12,369 nt of DNA, from positions 581-12,949 of the forward strand of contig DKDS01000069.1 in NCBI GenBank assembly GCA_002451855.1, in the 5' to 3' direction. The DNA is from Ruminococcaceae bacterium UBA6842 (GTDB lineage Bacteria; Bacillota; Clostridia; Oscillospirales; Acutalibacteraceae). Positions 7,902 through 12,369 of this stretch are shown piece after piece (position 1 is the stretch's first letter; every line of letters starts with the position of its first letter). Under the pieces are notes generated by a model that saw only the letters and a list, made by a program, of their open reading frames with translations, did not search any database and was not told the DNA's origin. The position numbers were made by a program, and so were the translations under genes.

Positions 7902-8360
7902 ATGAGCCGCGAAACCGAATTGAAAGCCTTGCAGGATATGAGAGACGAACTCATAGAAATATATGAGTTAAACGAAAAATGCAAGAAACTGAGTGATGAA
8001 TGTGAGGCCCTTTCCGACAAAATCAAATCGCCCGAACCGTTCAGCTTTGCGCGTAAGCCCGAAAATTCCGAGCAACGGCTTAAGGCAGCATATGATAAGG
8101 AATGGGAAACCGCGCATAAAAACGGCGGCAGACTTTGGCGCATACCTCTTATAATAAACACCGTTATCGTTTCGGTTATATCTCTTATGATTATATCGGA
8201 TTATTGCTTTAAAACTGGTTTTATTATAAACAGCGAGGTATTAAGCGTTTTCGTAACAACACCGTTTGATACGGTTATAAATATTGTATTCCAGACCGCT
8301 CTTGCGTTTCTTCTGATTTATGCCCCGTGGCGCATTGCGAAAAAAGGAGCCTTAAAATGA
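7902..8360 (+). CDS. Unrecognised membrane protein with N-terminal coiled coil
   Basis: 152 residues, no family recognised. Residues 5-41 are charged, heptad-like helix (ELKALQDMRDELIEIYELNE and on), a likely coiled coil. Residues 42-80 are polar and basic. Two hydrophobic segments follow: about 81-99 (IPLIINTVIVSVISLMIIS) and about 122-142, ending in a basic tail (RIAKKGALK). With no signal peptide and basic residues flanking the segments, a helical hairpin in the membrane with both termini cytoplasmic is the simplest topology. It starts at an ATG with AGGAGG 7 bases upstream. Its TGA overlaps the ATG of the next gene (ATGA), so the two are probably translationally coupled and may act together. 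Confidence 0.8.
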   Translation: MSRETELKALQDMRDELIEIYELNEKCKKLSDECEALSDKIKSPEPFSFARKPENSEQRLKAAYDKEWETAHKNGGRLWRIPLIINTVIVSVISLMIISDYCFKTGFIINSEVLSVFVTTPFDTVINIVFQTALAFLLIYAPWRIAKKGALK

Positions 8361-9157
8361 AAAAGTTTTTTATAGGTGCGCTTTCGGTTGTTGCCGCGCT
8401 GTTTATTGTTTTTTACATCGCATACTTTATTAAATACGGAATAGGCTATTCCGTCATTATACCCATTGTCTCGGCGGTTTTATGCCTTGCGGTTTCTCTT
8501 ATTTTAAGGTCTGCCGCAAAAAAAGGCAAAAACAAACCTAAATATACCGCGTCTCAGCTTGAAGATTTAAAAAAAGCGACGGAGGAAGACCGGCTCACAA
8601 AGGCGGAAAACGATAAAAACGAAGCCTTAGCCAAAGAGGAATACGAAAAGAATTTGCCGCTTGCCGTAAACGAAACCAAGCATTGCCTTAACGCCAAGGT
8701 CGAAGAACTGCACACGCTTGCCGAAAAGCTCAAATCGCACCTTGCCGCTTTCAATTCAATGGATTATTTAAGCCAAAACGACAAAACTCTGCAAACAATA
8801 GACTGCCTTATTTATTTCATTGAAACACGCCGTGCCGACTCGATAAAGGAGGCTCTGCACGAATATGATAAAATGCTCTCTGCCAATCAGCTCGCCGCGC
8901 TTGAACAACAGCGAATTGATATGCTGAATCGGCAAATAAAGCTTCAACAGCAACAGCTTGAAATGCAGGAGGCTAACAACAAAGAATTTCTTTCAACCAT
9001 TAAAAACGCCGCCGCCGAGGCGTCCCGCGAACGGGCGCTCCGGCGTGATATGATGTATGTTCACTGTATGAATATCGAAAACTCGCTCGGCTCTGTTGCG
9101 CACAATAGCAGAAAGCTTGCGGATAACGCCGAGCTATATCTTTCCTCACACTATTAA
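8357..9157 (+). CDS. Unrecognised membrane-anchored coiled-coil protein
   Basis: 266 residues, no family recognised with confidence. Two hydrophobic segments lie at the N terminus (about 5-24 and 31-50), then a basic stretch (AAKKGKNKPK), then an almost entirely helical, charged region: coiled coils at about 63-100 and 107-132, the segment TIDCLIYFIETRRADSIKEA (147-166), and a long Gln-rich coil at about 173-230 (RQIKLQQQQLEMQ). The design suggests a membrane-anchored cytoplasmic rod, possibly a scaffold or sensor. I chose ATG 8357 over an in-frame start at 8327 because AAGGAG (8344-8349) is correctly spaced and the ATGA overlap with the upstream stop is typical of coupled genes. Gene order and shared architecture (two membrane segments plus coil) suggest the two proteins form a complex; this is inference. 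Confidence 0.82.
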   Translation: MKKFFIGALSVVAALFIVFYIAYFIKYGIGYSVIIPIVSAVLCLAVSLILRSAAKKGKNKPKYTASQLEDLKKATEEDRLTKAENDKNEALAKEEYEKNLPLAVNETKHCLNAKVEELHTLAEKLKSHLAAFNSMDYLSQNDKTLQTIDCLIYFIETRRADSIKEALHEYDKMLSANQLAALEQQRIDMLNRQIKLQQQQLEMQEANNKEFLSTIKNAAAEASRERALRRDMMYVHCMNIENSLGSVAHNSRKLADNAELYLSSHY

Positions 9158-9163
9158 GCGCAA

Positions 9164-9200
9164 AACAAGGCAACCGCTTAAAGCCGTTACCTTGTTTTTT
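9164..9200. terminator. Bidirectional terminator between convergent operons
   Basis: AACAAGGCAACCGC (9164-9177) pairs with GCCGTTACCTTGTT (9183-9196) with two mismatches around a TTAAA loop. TTTTTT follows on the plus strand and TTTTG on the minus strand. It lies between the stop of the coiled-coil operon (9157) and the stop of the lipoprotein gene (9203), so it probably ends transcription from both sides. Confidence 0.85.
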
Positions 9201-9202
9201 GT

Positions 9203-10051
9203 TTATTTTTCAGTCAGCCAAGCAAGCAGATTTATGCCTTCTCCGCAATAGGCAAGCTTCGGTACATCAAAATGGTCGGCGCCGGCAAATTCGGTTATTT
9301 CCGCATTCTCGCCTGCCCTTTTAAGCGCTGTAACAAAAGCCTTTGAGGACTGCGGTCTAACTATTGTGTCATCAGCCCCGACAAACGCGCGAACCGAAAC
9401 GCCTTTCAGCGCATTTACATTTTCCGCGTTTAATACTATGCTCCCCGAAAGCGGAGCAATTCTCCGAAACAATTCCGGATGCTCCGTAGCGAGCGCCCAT
9501 GTGCCTGTTCCTCCCATACTATGACCGGTAAGAGATACCCTTGTTTTATCAATGCCGTAATACTCGGCGGCTTTATCAACTATTTCACATATACCCGCAG
9601 ATATATCCGCCCAGCCTTTTTTATCACTTGTAAGCTGCGGCATGATTACATATGCACGAACATCGCCAAGCTCTCCGTTTTTTAAATATTGCGGAAAACC
9701 GTCTGTTTCCGTAAGCTTACTCAAGTTATTTCCTTTTGATTTGCCGCCGTGAAGATAAATTATAAGCGGCATATTTTTTTGTGGATTTTTCGGTGTATAA
9801 AGACAGTATCTGATTTCACCCGCAGCCGTCACTGCGCTCTCCTCCGAAAATACAGCGGCATCGGGTTCCAAATCTGAAACGGTAACATTTTCGGACGGTT
9901 GTGTACTCTCTTTATTCCCCGTTTCACTTACAGCGGACGAAACAGATGAATTTGTTGTTTTGGTGTTTTTTTGACAGGCGCTTAAAAATGTAAGTACAAC
10001 TGCCAAAGTACATACTGCATACAAGTATCTTTTTCTTCTCGTATTTAACAC
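9203..10051 (-). CDS. Esterase-like lipoprotein, alpha/beta hydrolase fold
   Basis: Predicted exported, lipid-anchored serine esterase of 282 residues, related to the feruloyl/acetyl-xylan esterase and PHB depolymerase-like group. A lipoprotein signal is clear: basic NTRRKRY, hydrophobic core, and lipobox LSAC with Cys26. A Ser/Thr/Asn-rich linker runs to about residue 60. The catalytic domain shows the oxyanion HGG (101-103), nucleophile Ser178 in GHSMGG, probable Asp228 in GADDTIV and His260 in GADHFD. The substrate is unknown; a cell-surface carbohydrate ester is plausible. It is the last gene of a three-gene operon. The only upstream start in frame is GTG at 10049-10051, which overlaps the AAGGAG sequence and the last codons of the upstream gene, with a TAA just before it; TTG at codon 10 is the next option but would remove much of the basic region. 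Start therefore uncertain, function class fairly sure. Confidence 0.9.
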   Translation of the reverse strand: MLNTRRKRYLYAVCTLAVVLTFLSACQKNTKTTNSSVSSAVSETGNKESTQPSENVTVSDLEPDAAVFSEESAVTAAGEIRYCLYTPKNPQKNMPLIIYLHGGKSKGNNLSKLTETDGFPQYLKNGELGDVRAYVIMPQLTSDKKGWADISAGICEIVDKAAEYYGIDKTRVSLTGHSMGGTGTWALATEHPELFRRIAPLSGSIVLNAENVNALKGVSVRAFVGADDTIVRPQSSKAFVTALKRAGENAEITEFAGADHFDVPKLAYCGEGINLLAWLTEK

Positions 10052-10539
10052 TCCTTAAAGCTTAACCGCATCTGATTCCACTTCACATTTCCATGAACGG
10101 ATTTATCGGTTATTCCCTCGTTTATAAAGCCGAATTTTGCGTAATACGGCACCAATTCATCCTTGCATGTCAGCACAAGTCCGTGTCTGCCCTCTTTTTT
10201 TGCAATTTTTACAAACTCGGCAATAAGTCTTCCGGCAAGTCCCTGCCTGCGGTATCCGGGAACGGTATTAACTCCGAATATCATCTGCCACGCACCGTTT
10301 TCGTTATGCATATCGGCTTTTGCATACATTTCATCCGTTAAATCGGGTTCGTCGGTTACAAATCCGTCTATAAATGCCGCAAGCTTTTCACCGTCATACA
10401 TGAGTAAAAAGTGATTTGCGTAATATTTCAGTCTGTCCGCAAAGTCCTCTGCCGTAGCCGCCTCGGCTTTTGGGAAACACTCCGTCTCTACCGCAGCTAT
10501 ATCCTTTAAATCGTTTATATCTGCTGTTCTTATTATCAT
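10045..10539 (-). CDS. GNAT-family N-acetyltransferase
   Basis: 164-residue acetyl-CoA-dependent acyltransferase; acceptor unknown. The GNAT fold is supported by the N-terminal MIIRTADINDLKDI pattern, the acetyl-CoA pyrophosphate loop with R97-R98-Q-G-L-A102 in the strand-loop-helix VPGYRRQGLAGRLIAEF, and the late YYAKFGF motif (132-138). I chose ATG 10537-10539 over the in-frame TTG at 10551 because the family usually starts exactly at MIIR; the ribosome binding site is weak either way (TTGAG). It begins 22 bases after the O-acetyltransferase gene stops and overlaps the lipoprotein gene by 7 bases, so the three genes are probably one transcript. The overlap suggests translational coupling to the lipoprotein. 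Confidence 0.92.
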   Translation of the reverse strand: MIIRTADINDLKDIAAVETECFPKAEAATAEDFADRLKYYANHFLLMYDGEKLAAFIDGFVTDEPDLTDEMYAKADMHNENGAWQMIFGVNTVPGYRRQGLAGRLIAEFVKIAKKEGRHGLVLTCKDELVPYYAKFGFINEGITDKSVHGNVKWNQMRLSFKEC

Positions 10540-10561
10540 TTTATAACTCAATTAAAAATTT

Positions 10562-11176
10562 TTATTTCAGTTCATTCGGGATTTTTCTGTCTTTAAAATA
10601 ATACTCCCTGTCATGCTGGTTTATTTCACGCAGTATTCTGCACGGGTTTCCTACCGCGACAACATTATCGGGCAGATCCTTTGTAACTACACTGCCTGCG
10701 CCCACCACTACATTGTCACCTATGGTAATTCCGGGCAGGATTACAGCGTTAGCGCCAATCCAACAGTTTTTCCCGATATGGACTGCCGCATTATATTGGT
10801 AAGCCTGTTTTCTGAGTTCAGGTAAAACAGGGTGGCCTGCCGTCGCAACCGTGACTTTGGGGCCGAACATAGTGTAATCGCCTACATATATGTGTGTATC
10901 GTCTACCATTGTAACGCCGAAATTGCAGTAAATATTTTTTCCAAAGTGTATATGCGCTCCGCCGAAATTTGCGTAAAACGGCGGCTCTATATAGCAGCCC
11001 TCGCCTATTTCCGCAAACATATCTTTAAGCATTTCCTCACGCTTTTTAAGCTCTGTCGGTCGGGTCATATTAAAATCGTAAAGCTTGTCAAGGCATTTGA
11101 GCTGTATCACGGCTATTTCCTCATCATTCGGGAGATAAAGCTCTCCGTTATGCATTTTATCTTTTATTGTACTCAT
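10562..11176 (-). CDS. Maltose/galactoside-type O-acetyltransferase (left-handed beta helix)
   Basis: 204-residue sugar O-acetyltransferase of the hexapeptide-repeat family (Maa/LacA/NodL group), moving acetyl from acetyl-CoA to a sugar hydroxyl in the cytoplasm; homotrimers are usual. The N-terminal Mac domain is visible ([14 protein letters not shown], residues 7-20), and hexapeptide turns run from about residue 60 to 180, including [20 protein letters not shown] and [14 protein letters not shown]. Catalytic His115 lies in TAGHP, the same number as in E. coli LacA. Length matches the family. It starts at ATG 11174-11176 behind AAGGAG (11183-11188) and is first in a three-gene operon with a GNAT enzyme and an esterase lipoprotein. 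The pairing with an esterase suggests addition and removal of acyl groups on carbohydrates, but that is only inference. The physiological sugar cannot be read from the sequence. Confidence 0.94.
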   Translation of the reverse strand: MSTIKDKMHNGELYLPNDEEIAVIQLKCLDKLYDFNMTRPTELKKREEMLKDMFAEIGEGCYIEPPFYANFGGAHIHFGKNIYCNFGVTMVDDTHIYVGDYTMFGPKVTVATAGHPVLPELRKQAYQYNAAVHIGKNCWIGANAVILPGITIGDNVVVGAGSVVTKDLPDNVVAVGNPCRILREINQHDREYYFKDRKIPNELK

Positions 11177-11230
11177 AATCTGCTCCTTAATTTACAGTAT
11201 TTTTATATAAGAAATTACCATAATAAAGGC

Positions 11231-11288
11231 AACGAAAGCCGCTTCGGGATTAAACCGATTTATATTTCGCGGCTTAGCCGTTTTCGTT
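11231..11288 (-). other. Structured leader upstream of the O-acetyltransferase operon
   Basis: AACGAAA (11231-11237) pairs with TTTCGTT (11282-11288), GCCGC (11238-11242) can pair with GCGGC (11269-11273), and CGGCTTAGCCG (11270-11280) can instead fold on itself. These are mutually exclusive inner stems within one outer stem, about 50 bases before the ATG. No known riboswitch family was recognised. The rest of 11177-11402 holds an A/T-rich stretch with a possible minus-strand -10 TATAAT at 11298-11303 but no well-spaced -35. Confidence 0.4.
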
Positions 11289-11372
11289 TGCTGCAAAATT
11301 ATAATATCACAACAAATATAATAAATCAATAATGTCTGTGATTATAAAAACAGTTTACAAGCGCATTACATT

Positions 11373-11404
11373 AAAAAAGCGGCCGAAAATTCGGCCGCTT
11401 TTTT
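11373..11404. terminator. Bidirectional terminator overlapping the zinc-ribbon gene's stop
   Basis: A perfect 15-bp inverted repeat, AAAAAAGCGGCCGAA (11373-11387) and TTCGGCCGCTTTTTT (11390-11404), has only two bases between its arms. It reads as a strong rho-independent terminator in both directions. The TAA stop of the zinc-ribbon gene (11403-11405) lies inside its A/T arm. Confidence 0.9.
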
Positions 11405-11705
11405 ATATTCTGAGAGTTGTAAAATCAATATCAGTAAAACGCGAAATAAGGAACAACAGAATTATTACGCCGACGGATACAATAATAGCCGCAACACATT
11501 TACTTCTGTGCTTTTTGTATCTTAAAGCTCCGATTATTCCCAAAACAAGACCGATTATCGGAACTAAAAGGGAAAAAGCTAACGCGAAATTGATAATATC
11601 GGGTGTTGTTTCCTGCTTAACTATCGGTTCCGAGGGGTAACCGCATTCAGGGCATATCGCGGCATTATCCACAATTTCCTTTCCGCAATGCGCACAAAGC
11701 TTCAT
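11403..11705 (-). CDS. Small zinc-ribbon membrane protein
   Basis: 100 residues. The N terminus is a zinc ribbon with Cys4-x2-Cys7 and Cys18-x2-Cys21 (KLCAHCGKE and ICPECGYP), then a short linker and two hydrophobic segments, about 37-61 and 71-88, separated by the basic loop RYKKHRSK. This plan is common in Firmicute proteins of unknown function with a zinc ribbon joined to a small membrane domain. I chose ATG 11703-11705 because it is preceded by AGGGGAG and begins exactly at the ribbon; an earlier in-frame start would add nine residues. It is transcribed alone from a consensus promoter, divergent from a small XRE regulator, and ends in a strong terminator. Function unknown; a stress or envelope role under the neighbour's control is a guess from context. 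Confidence 0.88.
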   Translation of the reverse strand: MKLCAHCGKEIVDNAAICPECGYPSEPIVKQETTPDIINFALAFSLLVPIIGLVLGIIGALRYKKHRSKCVAAIIVSVGVIILLFLISRFTDIDFTTLRI

Positions 11706-11726
11706 GCAAAGCTCCCCTTTTGAAAA

Positions 11727-11746
11727 TTGCACCTATATAGGTGCAA
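11727..11746. promoter_or_regulatory. Perfect 20-bp palindrome, candidate operator
   Basis: TTGCACCTATATAGGTGCAA is its own reverse complement without a single mismatch. It sits 4 bases downstream of the minus-strand -10 (11751-11756), covering the likely transcription start of the zinc-ribbon gene, and near the -35 position for a plus-strand -10 TATAAT at 11766-11771. A repressor dimer binding here could block both directions; the adjacent XRE protein is the natural candidate. Confidence 0.65.
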
Positions 11747-11750
11747 TAAT

Positions 11751-11779
11751 ATTATATCAGGGAAATATAATAATGTCAA
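11751..11779 (-). promoter_or_regulatory. Consensus promoter of the zinc-ribbon gene
   Basis: On the minus strand, perfect TTGACA (11774-11779) and perfect TATAAT (11751-11756) are spaced by exactly 17 bases. The -35 overlaps the start of a second inverted repeat (11778-11792). Such a strong promoter next to two inverted repeats suggests it is held down by a repressor. Confidence 0.85.
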
Positions 11780-11792
11780 GAACTTTGTTCTT
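11778..11792. repeat. AAGAAC-TTT-GTTCTT inverted repeat
   Basis: Two exact inverse 6-base arms around TTT, beginning inside the -35 of the zinc-ribbon promoter and lying 24 bases before the XRE gene's ATG. It is a second candidate operator, different in sequence from the 20-bp palindrome. Confidence 0.45.
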
Positions 11793-11816
11793 AAATAAGT
11801 GCAAAGGAAAATTGTA

Positions 11817-12044
11817 ATGAACCGCGAAATTGAAAAATCGATTGGTGATAACATTCGCATTTTAAGGGAAAAATCCGGCTTCACGCAGGAGCAGCTGTCA
11901 GTAAAATTGCAGCTTGAGGGCTGTGATATTACACGGAGCGCCCTTGCGAAAATCGAGGTAGGCCAAAGGCATCTTTATCCCGATGAAATACTTTTAATAA
12001 AAAAAATACTCAAAGTCACATATGATGATATATTCCGTATTTAA
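11817..12044 (+). CDS. Small XRE-family transcriptional regulator
   Basis: 75-residue DNA-binding protein made almost entirely of one Cro/C1-type helix-turn-helix domain: GDNIRILREKSGFTQEQLSVKL (10-31) gives helices 1-2, and ITRSALAKIEVGQRHLYPDE (38-57) holds the recognition helix and the following turn. No sensor or enzymatic domain follows, as is common for small phage-like or autoregulatory repressors. The ATG at 11817-11819 is preceded by AAAGGA with 8 bases of spacing; an in-frame GTG at 11799 would add six residues and swallow that site. It is divergent from the zinc-ribbon gene, and the intergenic region has two inverted repeats, which fits a repressor acting on its own and its neighbour's promoters. 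A stand-alone toxin-antitoxin role is unsupported since no toxin-like gene is next to it. Confidence 0.92.
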   Translation: MNREIEKSIGDNIRILREKSGFTQEQLSVKLQLEGCDITRSALAKIEVGQRHLYPDEILLIKKILKVTYDDIFRI

Positions 12045-12061
12045 AAACCTCAATTAATTAT

Positions 12062-12088
12062 AACCGTCCGTTTAACGGGCGGTTTTTT
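12062..12088 (+). terminator. Terminator of the XRE regulator gene
   Basis: AACCGTCCGT (12062-12071) pairs with ACGGGCGGTT (12075-12084), with one G-U pair, and is followed by a run of T to 12088. It starts 18 bases after the stop codon. Confidence 0.88.
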
Positions 12089-12119
12089 GTTTTGAAAATT
12101 CCGTACAAAAAGTTAAAAC

Positions 12120-12145
12120 AAAAAAGCGACCGGAAAACCGATCGC
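12120..12145 (-). terminator. rRNA operon terminator
   Basis: On the minus strand GCGATCGG, loop TTTT, CCGGTCGC and then TTTTTT form a compact hairpin plus U-run, with one mismatched pair, about 70 bases after the 23S 3' end. It is placed to end the rRNA transcript and faces the terminator of the XRE gene. Bases 12146-12216 between the 23S end and the hairpin hold no gene; TTTGTTCGGTTTTTAG there resembles spacer sequences often seen around Firmicute rRNA genes. Confidence 0.85.
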
Positions 12146-12216
12146 CTAAGCTTTACATTTGCTCGCACCTAAAAACCGAACAAAGAAGGAAAGCAAGATG
12201 AGGAACGAAAAGTAAT

Positions 12217-12369
12217 AGGTCAAGCCCTCGGTCTATTAGTACCGCCTGGCACACACATCACTGCGCTTACACCTGCGGCCTATCAACCCGGTAGTCTTCC
12301 GGGGACCTTACTAGCTTATGCTATGGGAAATCTAATCTTGAGGTTGGCTTCACGCTTAGATGCTTTCAG
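12217..12369 (-). rRNA. 23S ribosomal RNA, 3' end (partial)
   Basis: The reverse complement contains the conserved 3'-terminal part of domain VI of 23S rRNA: CTGAAAGCATCTAAG, GAAGCCAACCTCAAGATTAG, CCCATAGC, AGGTCCC, AGACTACCGGGTTGATAGGC, and finally the terminal stem ending in GGTACTAATAGACCGAGGGC followed by TTGACC. Only the last ~150 bases are inside the window; the gene continues to the right. The exact 3' end is set by analogy to the usual TTGACC-type ending and may be off by several bases. Confidence 0.96.

Noticed and set aside
8327..8356. Longer N terminus for the second coiled-coil protein
   Set aside because: The extra residues lie inside the upstream gene in another frame, and the well-spaced AAGGAG points to the ATG at 8357.
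11332..11640. Plus-strand open frame of about 100 codons
   Set aside because: It lies antisense to the zinc-ribbon gene, runs through a strong terminator, and has no ribosome binding site or recognisable product.
11403..12044. Zinc-ribbon gene and XRE gene as a toxin-antitoxin pair
   Set aside because: They are divergent, not an operon, and the zinc-ribbon protein shows no toxin family features. A regulator with its target is the simpler reading.
12146..12216. tRNA or 5S gene downstream of the 23S rRNA
   Set aside because: The stretch is too short for 5S, and no cloverleaf stems, GTTCGA-type T-loop or CCA end are visible on either strand.

Overview
The window looks like chromosomal DNA of a low-to-medium GC Firmicute, most likely a gut-type member of the Clostridia (Oscillospiraceae/Lachnospiraceae neighbourhood). 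The evidence is sigma-A type promoters, strong Shine-Dalgarno sequences, TTG starts, and a second, divergent type IIA topoisomerase pair of the kind found in Clostridia. This placement is inference; the sequence alone does not name a species.

Left part (1-7060, all on the minus strand). A valyl-tRNA synthetase gene (valS) runs off the left edge, lacking its last ~150 codons. Upstream of it is a topoisomerase operon: a GyrB/ParE-type ATPase subunit, a small four-helix-bundle (23S intervening-sequence type) protein, and a GyrA/ParC-type subunit. A good promoter lies in front of the B subunit. The small gene sits in a cassette bounded by two 34-bp inverted repeats, each made of four AATTCGG-like heptamers. 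The repeats supply the last codons of the small protein and the stop codon of the B subunit. This is the most unusual structure in the window.

Middle part (7060-9200). A GDSL/SGNH hydrolase (minus) is divergent from a two-gene plus-strand operon encoding unrecognised membrane proteins with long coiled coils. Each side has a near-consensus promoter, and a perfect 9-bp inverted repeat lies between them.

Right part (9200-12369). A minus-strand operon encodes a maltose/galactoside-type O-acetyltransferase, a GNAT acetyltransferase and an esterase-like lipoprotein, ending in a bidirectional terminator shared with the coiled-coil operon. Next, a zinc-ribbon membrane protein (minus) is divergent from a small XRE-type regulator (plus). 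Their shared intergenic region holds a consensus promoter and two inverted repeats, one a perfect 20-bp palindrome at the predicted transcription start. The window closes with the 3' end of a 23S rRNA gene on the minus strand, followed by a strong terminator and no 5S gene in between.

No gap longer than about 300 bases lacks a gene. No CRISPR array, tRNA, transposase or phage gene was seen.
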